From NCBI GenBank assembly GCA_022561335.1, contig JADFRL010000003.1, positions 1 through 53,003 of the forward strand: DNA of 53,003 nucleotides, read 5' to 3'. Below are positions 8,697 through 18,518 of the stretch, in pieces. The DNA is from Patescibacteria group bacterium. GTDB lineage: Bacteria; Patescibacteriota; Minisyncoccia; Phycocordibacterales; JACZSL01. Under the pieces are notes generated by a model, which ran no database searches, was not told the DNA's origin, and worked only from the letters and a program-made list of their open reading frames with translations. How positions within the stretch are numbered: the first letter of the stretch is position 1; every line of letters begins with the position of its first letter. A program made the position numbers and the translations under genes.

Positions 8697-9152
8697 TTAA
8701 ACGGAGAGGAGACCTTCAACTATTTTCTTAACCAGAGCTCCGTCGGCGTTCCCTTTCAATTCTTTCATGACGGCACCCACAAGCAAACCTGACTTAGATT
8801 TATCGGTAATTTCTAACTCACTTTTCTTTGCGCGAGCCACTTTTTCAATTTCTAGAGCGCTCATAGCTTCTGGCAGATAAACCTTCAACATTTCCAATTC
8901 CTGCTGTTCTTTTTGTGCCAGTTCAGGCCGTCCGCCTTTATTAAATTGCTCAATGGATTCCTTTCTCTGCTTGACGGCGCGTTTAATAACGGCTATAGCC
9001 TCCTCGTCAGAGAGCATTCCGTCAGGCTTCCGCCCGCGAGCTATCACTTCATTAGTAAAAGAGGCTAAGAGTCCTCTAAGTACTGACAGGCGAAGCTCAT
9101 CCCTTTCGCGCAGAGCTCCTTTGATCTCTTCTTTTATTTGCCGGTGTAACAT
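8697..9152 (-). CDS. GatB/YqeY domain protein
   Basis: MLHRQIKEEIKGALRERDELRLSVLRGLLASFTNEVI...MKELKGNADGALVKKIVEGLL. Confidence 0.9.
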   Translation of the reverse strand: MLHRQIKEEIKGALRERDELRLSVLRGLLASFTNEVIARGRKPDGMLSDEEAIAVIKRAVKQRKESIEQFNKGGRPELAQKEQQELEMLKVYLPEAMSALEIEKVARAKKSELEITDKSKSGLLVGAVMKELKGNADGALVKKIVEGLLSV

Positions 9153-9238
9153 GCTGCTCTTTCCAATATCTAATATGCGCCTAATGCTAACAGAATGCTG
9201 ACTAAATTCAATACGGAGTCTGTTATACTAAAGGCACA

Positions 9239-11926
9239 ATGAAGTCCAGAAGACAACTTCCATGGTCTAACATAAGCGTTGCTCGCTTGACCTTGGAGTT
9301 TAATACCAATCTAGAAACAGGCCTTACCCCTTCCCGGATTCCGGAGCTAAGGGAAAGATACGGACCCAATAAACTTCAGGCTGAAAAAGAAATAGGCATT
9401 TTTGAAAAAATACTGAAGCAGTTTAAAAGTCCGCTTGTTTTTATCTTGCTTGCGGCAGGCTTTGTTACACTTATTCTGCAGGTGTTTATTGATTCGGCGG
9501 TTATTTTTATTGCGGTTTTCATAAATGTCGTCGTCGGAGTGTTTCAAGAGGAACGCGCATCGAAAGCTTTTGAAAAGCTAGAGGCATCTCAGGAGAAAAA
9601 TGCCGTAGTGATCCGGGCCGGAAAGAAAATTATTATTCCCGCAGAGGAATTGGTGCCCGGTGATCTTGTGGTTATTGAAAGCGGCTATAGTGTGCCTGCA
9701 GACATTCGGGTTGTTTCAGAAAGAGGTCTTACTATTAATGAAGCGGCATTGACAGGAGAATGGGTGGCAGTAGCAAAAGATATTAAATTGCCTCGCGACA
9801 GTGCTCCTATTACAGAGCAATTTAATATGGCGTGGATGGGCACCATGGTTGCTTCTGGGTATGGAAGGGGGGTCGTTGTTGCCATAGGAGAAAATACACA
9901 GGTTGGAATTATTGCAAAACATCTTGGACGAGTGGAGGAAAGGGCTACGCCGCTGCAGCAAAGCATAAAAAAACTTGCACGATTTCTCATGTACATGCTG
10001 GGTGTCTCAATTCTTTTTATTTTTACTCTTGGACTCTATCGAGGCGAGGCTATAGGAAATCTGCTCCTGACTTCGATCGCGATTGCGGTTGCTACCATTC
10101 CAGAAGGGCTGCCTGCCGCTGTTTCTATTGTTCTTGCGCTTGGCATGGAGAGTATTCTCAAAAAAGGAGGGCTGGTGCGTAATTTATTGGCGGCCGAAAC
10201 ACTTGGCGCCACAACCATAATTCTTACTGATAAAACAGGAACACTAACAGTAGGCAAGATGAAGCTGGTAGAACTTCATTCACTTGCTTCACTGAAATCG
10301 AAGATTAGCAAGGAACTTGGGGAAATTCCTGATGACCATGAACTTCTAAAAGCGGCTGTGCTGTCATCTTCGGCTTTTATTGAAGAAGGGGAAGATGCCC
10401 CTAAGAAACTTACGGTTCATGGAAGCCCTATTGAAAAATCTATCGTGCTTGAGGGTCTCGAACGCGGTATCTCCCAGATCGAGTTAAGGGAGAAAAATAA
10501 GCGCATTGATTATGTCCACTTTGAATCAAGCAGACGCTTCGGGGCCTCACTCAACGAAATGCCAAGAGGAAAATATAAGCGGTTGTACTTAAAGGGTGCT
10601 CCGGAGACACTTCTTGAAAATTCAACACATGTCCTTTACTTAGGAAGAAAGATAAGGATGACTGACGAAAAAAGGGAAATGTTTAATATAGCGCAACAGC
10701 ATCGCAGTCAAGAGGGTATGCGTCTTATAGGGGTAGCCTACAGAGATGTTCACTGGGAAACACTTCCGATTGCCAGTGACGAGGAGGAGTGTAAAAAAAT
10801 AGCTGAGGGACTCACCTTCATGGGGCTCATTGCCTTTAGTGATCCTCCTCGCGAGGACGTGGGGCAAGCTATTGCGACCGTCAAGCGGGCAGGCGCACGA
10901 GTGATAATGCTTACGGGGGACAATCCAGAGACAGCCAGAAAAATAGCTCGTGACGTAGGAATTGCCGGGGAGTTTGATAGCGTTCTATTAGGAGAAGATA
11001 TAGAGCATTACGATGATGAGGCTCTCTTTGAAGCTATTAAAACAACCCCTGTCTTTGCGCGTGTTCTTCCACAGCAGAAACTTCGTATCGTTCGTGTTTT
11101 GAAAAATAAAGATGAAGTGGTGGCTATGACAGGAGACGGTATCAATGATGCTCCGGCGCTTAGGGCTGCCGACATTGGCGTCGCGGTCGGAAGCGGAACT
11201 GAAGTGGCCAAAGAAGCGGCCGACATAGTGCTTCTTAACAACAGCTTTTCAATTATAGTTGATGCTATCCGTGAAGGAAGGAAAATTATAGACAACTTAA
11301 AAAAAATTGTTGCGTATCTGCTCTCAACGAGTTTTAGCGAAATATTCATCATAGGCGGGGCGCTTATTGCAGGAGTCCCGCTTCCCTTACTGCCGTCTCA
11401 GATTTTGTGGGCAAATATTATAGGAGAAGGTTTTATGAGTTTTGCGTTTGCGTTTGAAAAACCCGAGGAGGGGATTATGAAGCGCGACCCTCGCTCAAGT
11501 GCAGCAAAAAATATTCTTACACGGGAGTTGAAGTTTCTTATTATAATAATTTCTGCTATTACAGGAATATTTCTTACCGGTCTTTACTTCGTTCTTTTAA
11601 AACGGGAACTTCCCATAGAGGAAATTCGGACTATTATGTTTGCGGCACTTTCACTGAGTTCAATCTTTTTTGCGTTTTCTCTTAAGAGTTTTCATAAGCC
11701 CGTGTGGCGAGTACAATTTTTCAGCAATTGGTATCTTATTTTTGCACTGGCAGTAAGCGTTCTCCTTCTATTTTCAGCTCTTACTCTAGCTCCTCTTCAG
11801 CTTCTTCTCACGCTGACCCCGCTTTCTAATCTTCAGTTTCTGCTGCTCCTCGGCATAGGACTTTTCAATTTACTGGTCATTGAGCTCGTCAAATATTTCC
11901 TTTTTGAGCGGGAGCTCAAAAAGTGA
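9239..11926 (+). CDS. cation-transporting P-type ATPase (Ca2+-type, P2)
   Basis: DKTGTLT phosphorylation motif, MLTGDNPETA, MTGDGINDAPALRAADIGVAVG, TM segments. Confidence 0.92.
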   Translation: MKSRRQLPWSNISVARLTLEFNTNLETGLTPSRIPELRERYGPNKLQAEKEIGIFEKILKQFKSPLVFILLAAGFVTLILQVFIDSAVIFIAVFINVVVGVFQEERASKAFEKLEASQEKNAVVIRAGKKIIIPAEELVPGDLVVIESGYSVPADIRVVSERGLTINEAALTGEWVAVAKDIKLPRDSAPITEQFNMAWMGTMVASGYGRGVVVAIGENTQVGIIAKHLGRVEERATPLQQSIKKLARFLMYMLGVSILFIFTLGLYRGEAIGNLLLTSIAIAVATIPEGLPAAVSIVLALGMESILKKGGLVRNLLAAETLGATTIILTDKTGTLTVGKMKLVELHSLASLKSKISKELGEIPDDHELLKAAVLSSSAFIEEGEDAPKKLTVHGSPIEKSIVLEGLERGISQIELREKNKRIDYVHFESSRRFGASLNEMPRGKYKRLYLKGAPETLLENSTHVLYLGRKIRMTDEKREMFNIAQQHRSQEGMRLIGVAYRDVHWETLPIASDEEECKKIAEGLTFMGLIAFSDPPREDVGQAIATVKRAGARVIMLTGDNPETARKIARDVGIAGEFDSVLLGEDIEHYDDEALFEAIKTTPVFARVLPQQKLRIVRVLKNKDEVVAMTGDGINDAPALRAADIGVAVGSGTEVAKEAADIVLLNNSFSIIVDAIREGRKIIDNLKKIVAYLLSTSFSEIFIIGGALIAGVPLPLLPSQILWANIIGEGFMSFAFAFEKPEEGIMKRDPRSSAAKNILTRELKFLIIIISAITGIFLTGLYFVLLKRELPIEEIRTIMFAALSLSSIFFAFSLKSFHKPVWRVQFFSNWYLIFALAVSVLLLFSALTLAPLQLLLTLTPLSNLQFLLLLGIGLFNLLVIELVKYFLFERELKK

Positions 11927-11940
11927 TAGACTGGTAGTCA

Positions 11941-12990
11941 ATGGAATCAGCGATAATTGTGTTGCTTATAATTTTGGTTGCTTCAAATGGAATTTTGCTG
12001 TGGCTGCTTATTCGAAAGGGAAAATCGAAGGAGGATTCACAAGGCTTTATGATGCTTCAGAATCAAGTGCAGGAGCTTAATCGTACCTTAGATACAAAAC
12101 TCGGGGAGAGCTCAAAACAAATGAGCGAGTCGGTTAAAGCGCAATTAGGAGAGTCCGCTAAAATTGTGCGTGAGGTAACCAAAGGGCTTACAAAACTCGG
12201 TGAGACCAACAAAAAGGTAATTTCATTTGCCGACCAGTTGCAGCATTTGCAGGATATCTTACATAACCCGAAACAGCGTGGAGTGCTAGGTGAATATTTT
12301 CTTGAAACCGTACTGCAAGATGTGCTCCCGGAAGGGATATATAAAACACAATACGAATTTAAAAATGGAGAAAAGGTTGATGCTGTCGTGTTTATAAAAA
12401 ACCAAATAGTTCCGATAGATGCTAAATTTTCACTTGAAAACTATAATCGCATGGTTGAACAGCGTAACTCTGCCGAACGTGAGCGGCTTGAGAAACAATT
12501 TGTAAATGACTTAAAGTTAAGAATAAAAGAGACCTCGAAATATATAAGGCCTCAAGAAGGGACAACAGATTTTGCCTTCATGTTTATACCATCTGAGGGA
12601 ATTTATTATGATCTTCTCTCAAATAAAGTAGGTTATATTAAGGGACAGGAGGATAACCTTATTCAACGGGCAATTAAAGAATATAAAGTTATTATTGTTT
12701 CTCCGACTACATTTTATGCCTACTTACAGACAGTGATGCAGGGATTGAGGGGTCTTCAGATTGAGGAGAAGGCTCAGCACATCATGAAGCGAGTAGAGCA
12801 GCTCGGACGCCACATAGGCAGCTATGAAGAGTTCATGAAGAAACTCGGTATCTCGCTCGGGACTACAGTAGGTCACTACAATACTGCTCATAAAGAACTC
12901 GGTAAGATTGATAAGGATGTACTGCGTATCACAAGTAAATCTATTAGGATAGAACCGCTTGCGCTTAATCGACCCGACAAAGATGAATAG
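11941..12990 (+). CDS. rmuC: DNA recombination protein RmuC family
   Basis: N-terminal TM, coiled coil, QRGVLGEYFLETVLQDVLP...VPIDAKFSLENYNRMV...FAFMFIPSEGIYYDLL. Confidence 0.88.
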   Translation: MESAIIVLLIILVASNGILLWLLIRKGKSKEDSQGFMMLQNQVQELNRTLDTKLGESSKQMSESVKAQLGESAKIVREVTKGLTKLGETNKKVISFADQLQHLQDILHNPKQRGVLGEYFLETVLQDVLPEGIYKTQYEFKNGEKVDAVVFIKNQIVPIDAKFSLENYNRMVEQRNSAERERLEKQFVNDLKLRIKETSKYIRPQEGTTDFAFMFIPSEGIYYDLLSNKVGYIKGQEDNLIQRAIKEYKVIIVSPTTFYAYLQTVMQGLRGLQIEEKAQHIMKRVEQLGRHIGSYEEFMKKLGISLGTTVGHYNTAHKELGKIDKDVLRITSKSIRIEPLALNRPDKDE

Positions 12991-13040
12991 GACACCTTGA
13001 TTTTTTAAGAAGAATCAGTACTATATGAACACACTTTAAT

Positions 13041-13424
13041 ATGGCAGTAGAAAAGAAAGCAGAAAATAAATCTGTACCTGCAAAGAAACCCGTAAAGCAA
13101 AATATGGAGGAGTTTGCTGTTATCCAAACAGGAGGAAAGCAATACAAGGTCTCCGTTGGAGATGATTTAAGAATAGAAAAACTTGCCGGTGTTTTTAAGG
13201 AGGGCGATAAGATTACCTTTGATAAGGTGCTCCTCGTCGATAATGGTAAAGATACGACTATCGGTGTCCCCTATATAGAGCGGGCAAAAGTACGGGCGAC
13301 ACTTAAAGAGATAGGGCGCAGCAAAAAGATATCTGTCATTCGATTCAAGTCAAAGAGCCGCTACTTTAAAAAGAAAGGACATAGACAGCCCTTTTTCAAA
13401 GTAAAAATAGAATCAATCAAATAA
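13041..13424 (+). CDS. rplU: 50S ribosomal protein L21 with a charged N-terminal extension
   Basis: FAVIQTGGKQYKVSVGDDLRIEKL...KRKSRY/HRQPFFKVKI-type core. Confidence 0.92.
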   Translation: MAVEKKAENKSVPAKKPVKQNMEEFAVIQTGGKQYKVSVGDDLRIEKLAGVFKEGDKITFDKVLLVDNGKDTTIGVPYIERAKVRATLKEIGRSKKISVIRFKSKSRYFKKKGHRQPFFKVKIESIK

Positions 13425-13431
13425 ATCTTAC

Positions 13432-13458
13432 AACCCCCAAGGTTTAACCTTGGGGGTT
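13432..13458. terminator. terminator hairpin after rplU
   Basis: AACCCCCAAGG-TTTAA-CCTTGGGGGTT. Confidence 0.7.
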
Positions 13459-13521
13459 TAGAGAAGTAAACAGTGGTAGGGCTCGGTAATAGGTAGCTTT
13501 TTTAAAGTTCATATGAACGCA

Positions 13522-13565
13522 TTACAATAACGTTATTAATCAGGTGATTAATAACGTTATTGTAA
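13522..13565. repeat. 44-bp AT-rich palindrome
   Basis: TTACAATAACGTTATTAATCA-GG-TGATTAATAACGTTATTGTAA, 21-bp perfect arms. Confidence 0.9.
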
Positions 13566-13620
13566 AATCTAGACAGATGTTTGATGCATTGTATCATTGA
13601 AAATTGAGAATAGAAAATTA

Positions 13621-14229
13621 TTAATGCCTGTTTTGGAGGGCATTTTTTATTGTGTCCATGTCTGAGTACTCGAGTTCACTTCCTGTTGAGAGACCCCGTC
13701 CTAATTCTGAAATTTTAGGAACATTTTTTAGGTCGAGTTTTTTAATGAATTCTCGGACGAACTTGCTGGTATTGTCTCCATCGGGAGTCGCAGAGAGAGC
13801 GAGGATAATTTCTTTGAAACGACTGCTCTTTAGCCGTTTTGACAACCTCCTCGTATGAATTATCTCCTCTGGATTCTTTTCTAAAAGAGGAACGACTCCT
13901 CCAAGCACAAAATAATGACCTTTATATACATTACTGCGTTCAATATTGTCGAGATCAACATCCTTCTCAACAATCAAGAGAATATCCTCACTTCGGTTTC
14001 GACTGCTGCAGATATCGCATACAATTACATCGGCGCCGTCCAGCGTAAAAAATCGATGACAGAGTGTACATTCTGACACCTCACTTCCTAAATCTTTCAG
14101 TAGTTTTGCCAACTCAGCGTGGAAACTTTTAGGCTGTGTGAGCAGGAAATAGACGAATCGCTTTGATTGTCTCGGTCCTATTCCGGGGAAGCGAGAAAAA
14201 TATTCTTCCAACTTGTTTATACTATTCAC
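13621..14229 (-). CDS. recR: recombination protein RecR
   Basis: FPGIGPRQSKRFVYFLL, zinc motif CTLCHRFFTLDGADVIVCDICSS, Toprim. Confidence 0.93.
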   Translation of the reverse strand: MNSINKLEEYFSRFPGIGPRQSKRFVYFLLTQPKSFHAELAKLLKDLGSEVSECTLCHRFFTLDGADVIVCDICSSRNRSEDILLIVEKDVDLDNIERSNVYKGHYFVLGGVVPLLEKNPEEIIHTRRLSKRLKSSRFKEIILALSATPDGDNTSKFVREFIKKLDLKNVPKISELGRGLSTGSELEYSDMDTIKNALQNRH

Positions 14230-14240
14230 CCCGTTAGAGG

Positions 14241-14347
14241 CCCGCCTGCCATCGCTTCAAAGCAATAAAGGTGAGCGTTGTTACTTTTGATAATGTTTTT
14301 TTGTGTTCATATGCTGCATTCAGTCGGCTCGGGCTTTGGCGGGCAGG
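14241..14347. repeat. dispersed repeat element copy E2
   Basis: Same end sequences as E1: CCCGCCTGCCA ... TGGCGGGCAGG, 107 bp. Confidence 0.6.
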
Positions 14348-14475
14348 TAGAGGATGTTTATATTTCCGTATCTGAGTTATAACTGATAAGAATTTTCGAC
14401 TTTGTTTGTGATTTTGTAGCTGTTGTAATTTCATGACGCTTTAATCTCTAGCAGGGTCCGTACTGACGCCATGGA

Positions 14476-15873
14476 TTAATAAGGGGCATCTTCCCCTGTT
14501 TCTACTGTCTGTTCAAAATCTTTAATGCCACCCTTTTCGATGCTCAGAAATGTTGTACGTTTTGCATCAAAGTAGAGTTCCACTTTTCCCGTGGGGCCAT
14601 TGCGATGCTTCTCAATGAGAATTTCAGCAATATTGGGCTTTTCAGAATTTTCATTATATTTGTCGTCACGATGAATAAACATCACGACGTCTGCATCTTG
14701 TTCGATGGACCCTGAATCCCGCAGATCAGACAGACGCGGTCTGCCGCGCCGTTGTTCGACGGCCCTCGAAAGCTGAGAAAGAGCGAGAACGGGTACATCA
14801 AGCTCACGAGCCATGGTTTTAAGTGAACGTGAAATCTCTGTTATTTGTTGATACTGCGAATCAGCAATACGACTCGTTGACGGCAGCATAAGCTGCAAAT
14901 AGTCAACAATAATGAGACCAAGTCCATGTTCATGTTTAAGCCGTCGTGCCACTGAACGCATTTTTAATATGTTGTTTGCCGGCTGGTCATCGATATAGAT
15001 TGGTGCCGATGAGAGGACATCAAGGGCATCACGTATCTTATTAAATTCTTCATCAGCCCTCAACTTACCGGTTCTAAGCTTCCACGCATCAACGCGTGAT
15101 TGCGCTGCCAGCATTCTATCCACGAGTTGCTGGGAGCTCATTTCAAGAGAAAAGATTCCGACCGGAGTTCCATATTGAGTTGCTGCTTGCCGTGCTATAT
15201 CAAGGGCGAGAGCTGTTTTCCCCATTGAGGGACGAGCGGCAAGAATTATAAGGTCAGATTTTTGAAACCCTGCGAGCATATTATCGAGTCCTTCAAATCC
15301 TGAACGAACACCTCGCAGTTCGCCATCAGATTTAGTGAGGCGATCAAGGCGTTCCCACGCTTCACCGAGGGACTGCCTAATAGGGGTAAATTTGTTGAGT
15401 GTAGGAGAGGCCGTTATCTCATATAATTTTTTTTCTGCTTGATCCAAAATCTCTTCAAGATCTTGGCTGTCATCATAGCCAAGATCTGATATATGTTCAG
15501 CAGCTGCGATTAGATTTCGCATCATCGACTTTTTTTGAACAATTTTTGCGTAGTGCTTGATATTGGAAGCCGAAGGCACCCCATTTACAAGTTCTGCAAG
15601 ATAACTGCCACCTCCTACTTGATCGAGCCGCTTTTTGTCTTTTAACTTAGTTGAGAGTGAAAGCAGGTCAATCGGTTCATTTTTTGTATACAGGTCAAGC
15701 ATTGACTCTAGAATCATGCGATGCTTCTCTACATAAAAAGATGCAGTTGAGACAATATCAATGACTTCGTTTAGTGCTTCTGGTTTGAGCATAATTGAAC
15801 CTAAGAGTGCTTTCTCGGATTCGATCTCCTGTGGAGGAACTTTATATGTGTGAGTCTTAGCTTTTTCGTTCAT
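14476..15873 (-). CDS. dnaB: replicative DNA helicase DnaB
   Basis: PPQEIESEKALLGSIML; AARPSMGKTALALDIARQAA; LSQLSRAVEQRRGRPRLSDLRDSGSIEQDADVVMFIHR. Confidence 0.96.
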   Translation of the reverse strand: MNEKAKTHTYKVPPQEIESEKALLGSIMLKPEALNEVIDIVSTASFYVEKHRMILESMLDLYTKNEPIDLLSLSTKLKDKKRLDQVGGGSYLAELVNGVPSASNIKHYAKIVQKKSMMRNLIAAAEHISDLGYDDSQDLEEILDQAEKKLYEITASPTLNKFTPIRQSLGEAWERLDRLTKSDGELRGVRSGFEGLDNMLAGFQKSDLIILAARPSMGKTALALDIARQAATQYGTPVGIFSLEMSSQQLVDRMLAAQSRVDAWKLRTGKLRADEEFNKIRDALDVLSSAPIYIDDQPANNILKMRSVARRLKHEHGLGLIIVDYLQLMLPSTSRIADSQYQQITEISRSLKTMARELDVPVLALSQLSRAVEQRRGRPRLSDLRDSGSIEQDADVVMFIHRDDKYNENSEKPNIAEILIEKHRNGPTGKVELYFDAKRTTFLSIEKGGIKDFEQTVETGEDAPY

Positions 15874-15955
15874 AGTGCTTATGTTAGCACATCGAAGAGT
15901 CTCCTCAAGAAAGAGTCATCTTTAAAAGCTGTGCTTAAACTGTGGGAAGCGGCAC

Positions 15956-17416
15956 TTATTTTTTCACGAGATGGGCTTCTTCGCCTGAGTCCTCGATGTT
16001 ATATCCCCGTCGGTGGATTTCTTCTCGCAGTTCATCTGCGCGTTGCCAATTCTTGCTCTTTCGGGCATTATCCCGCTTCGCAAGAAGCTTTTTAACGTCT
16101 TCAGGAGCTTCATCGACTGTAAGCCGGATCTTGCCTGAAAGATTCTCAACTAATCGCTTATTTGTCTCGGTAAAGCCCAATCCGAGTACTCGGTCAAAAT
16201 CTAAAAAAGTTGTCCGAGCATCCTGTTTGGATACTCCGCCGTCCCTCATCAGTTCGAACAATAAGGTAAGAGCCTGCGGTGTGTCAAGATCATCATTTAG
16301 AAACGCTAAGAAACGTTTCTGGTAAGAGTCAAGGACAGTGCCCCTTTTTGTTGTCCTGAGCTTTTCGACAAAGTGTCGGTGGAGTCTAAAAAGAGCTGTC
16401 TGGGCTCCTTCGAGAGCTTCCCAGGTAAAATTTATGGATGAGCGGTAATGGGCCGTGAGAAGCCAGTACCTATAGGCGAGTGGGGAGAATCCGCGGTCGA
16501 TGATGTTTCGAAGCAGGATCTCATTTTTAAATGATTTGGAGACTTTCTTTCCCTCGATGGTAATAAATGAATTGTGCATCCAAAAGTTCACAAACTTCTT
16601 TCCTGTTGCTGCTTCGGTTTGGGCGATTTCGTTATTGTGGTGAATGTGAATATGATCGATGCCTCCTGTGTGTATGTCAAAACTCTTTCCCAGATACCGC
16701 GTTGACATTGCTGTGCACTCGATATGCCAGCCCGGAAACCCCATACCAAATGGACTTTCCCAGCCCATTTTTTTATTAAATTTCCAAAGAGCGAAGTCTC
16801 TCGAATTTCTTTTTTCTACGTTCACTCCTATACGCGAGTATTCTTTTTCTTGATCGTTTTGCTTTCTTCCTTGATTTCCCAAGGCTCCATATGCTCCAAA
16901 TTTACTCGTATCAAAATAAATTCCGTCACCTGTAGCATACGTGTATCCTTTTTCTTCAAGTGTCTTGATGTAAGCAATTTGTTCGGACACATGTTCGCTC
17001 GCTTTGGGCATTTTAGACGGACTTTTTATATTTAACAGCTTGAGTTCTTTTTTAAACTCCCTCGTATAAAAATCACCCAGCTCTTTCATTGACGCCAGTG
17101 ACAGGGGCTTACCCTCTCTTTTAAGAGCTTTAGTCATCTTGTCTTCCCCCTCATCAGCATCTGATACAAGATGCCCCATGTCAGTAATATTAATAACATG
17201 CCGTACGTTAAGTCCGTTATATTCCAACAGCCGGTGGATTATGTCTGAAAAAATGTAGGAGCGCAGATTTCCAATGTGTGCATAATTGTAGACGGTAGGG
17301 CCGCAGGTGTATATGAGAACCTCTCCTTTCGTTATTGATTTAAAAGGCTCTTTTGTTCCGGAGAGCGTGTTGAAGAAAATTATCGGTGTATCTCCCGATC
17401 TTCTATCTTTCTTCAT
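15956..17416 (-). CDS. cysS: cysteinyl-tRNA synthetase
   Basis: YTCGPTVYNYAHIGNLRSYIF; GWHIECTAMS; KVSKSFKN (KMSKS variant). Confidence 0.95.
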   Translation of the reverse strand: MKKDRRSGDTPIIFFNTLSGTKEPFKSITKGEVLIYTCGPTVYNYAHIGNLRSYIFSDIIHRLLEYNGLNVRHVINITDMGHLVSDADEGEDKMTKALKREGKPLSLASMKELGDFYTREFKKELKLLNIKSPSKMPKASEHVSEQIAYIKTLEEKGYTYATGDGIYFDTSKFGAYGALGNQGRKQNDQEKEYSRIGVNVEKRNSRDFALWKFNKKMGWESPFGMGFPGWHIECTAMSTRYLGKSFDIHTGGIDHIHIHHNNEIAQTEAATGKKFVNFWMHNSFITIEGKKVSKSFKNEILLRNIIDRGFSPLAYRYWLLTAHYRSSINFTWEALEGAQTALFRLHRHFVEKLRTTKRGTVLDSYQKRFLAFLNDDLDTPQALTLLFELMRDGGVSKQDARTTFLDFDRVLGLGFTETNKRLVENLSGKIRLTVDEAPEDVKKLLAKRDNARKSKNWQRADELREEIHRRGYNIEDSGEEAHLVKK

Positions 17417-17454
17417 TATTCTTTTTATGACGTTCAGCACAGATTCAGAGATTA

Positions 17455-18369
17455 CTACAGCCACTTTTTGTATTTAAATAAGACAAAGAACATGATGGTG
17501 GCAAAAACCATAATGCCCATGATGATCCAAAAGTCATACGGCCTTCCCACTATAGGCAGCGTTGAAGTATTCATTCCAAAAATTGAAGCAATCACCGAAA
17601 GGGGAAAGGTGACGAATGCCATGATGGTGAGCACTTTCATGATTTCATTTTGTTTTGTAGTCAGAAGTGAATTATTGGTTTCTCTCAACTCTACAAGAGA
17701 TTCAATCAGCATCTTAATTTCATCATGTATTTTATAGTATTCGCCGGAGATTGATTTAATGTGATAGATAAATTCTACACCGAAAAATTGTCTTCCCACA
17801 CTATCAAATGATTCCAGTATTTCTTTATGCGTGTCAGTTGTCAGTTTAAAATTTAAAAGTTCTCTGCTTACCTTGGAGATCTCAATTACCATGGCTTTTT
17901 CCTTGCCTTCAAAAATACGATCCTCAATAACCAAGAGGGAATCTCTTATGTAGGCTAGTTCGTGCTCAACTGATTTATATAATTTTTTTATCATGTGGAA
18001 AAAGAGATACCCTGCGTGATTTCCTATGTCACCTCGTTCGAGTATGGAATTTACTTCAAAAATTTTTGAGAATTTATGAATGGGGTCGATAGTGTCGTAC
18101 CGAGTCGTAATAAGAAATTTTTGACCTATGATGAAATCTACCTCTTGGTTTTTATCTTTTTTATGAGTGTGCTTGAAAGCGGGAAAATGCATGATTAGAT
18201 AGATGAAATTCTGATGAAAGTCCACTCTTGGCTTTACGCTCGGCTGAAGCAGTTCATCTGCAACGAGGGGATTTATGCTGTACTCCCTCATAATTTCTCG
18301 AACCTCCTCTTGAGTAGGCGATTCCAGATCCACCCACACTAAATCCTTATGTGTGTATTTGGTTATCAT
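17455..18369 (-). CDS. corA: CorA family Mg2+ transporter
   Basis: C-terminal SIFGMN (GMN variant) with two TM helices. Confidence 0.9.
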   Translation of the reverse strand: MITKYTHKDLVWVDLESPTQEEVREIMREYSINPLVADELLQPSVKPRVDFHQNFIYLIMHFPAFKHTHKKDKNQEVDFIIGQKFLITTRYDTIDPIHKFSKIFEVNSILERGDIGNHAGYLFFHMIKKLYKSVEHELAYIRDSLLVIEDRIFEGKEKAMVIEISKVSRELLNFKLTTDTHKEILESFDSVGRQFFGVEFIYHIKSISGEYYKIHDEIKMLIESLVELRETNNSLLTTKQNEIMKVLTIMAFVTFPLSVIASIFGMNTSTLPIVGRPYDFWIIMGIMVFATIMFFVLFKYKKWL

Positions 18370-18518
18370 AGAATAATTATATAATGGCAGGCGGTACGTT
18401 CAAAGCGGAAGCGAGTGTGTTTAGAGATGATTAACATTATTTGACGCTTAAAGTACATTTTGCGATAATAGGAAAACTCGTAATAAGATTTATCTGTGTG
18501 CGGGAGAAATATATATAT

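Noticed and set aside
14234-14434. 66-aa minus-strand ORF
   Set aside because: Overlaps repeat element E2; looks like a repeat translation
16325-16380. Word CTTTGTCGAAAAGCTCAGGACAAC in cysS resembling a common intergenic repeat
   Set aside because: Encodes a plausible part of the CysS helical domain with no length anomaly; likely chance
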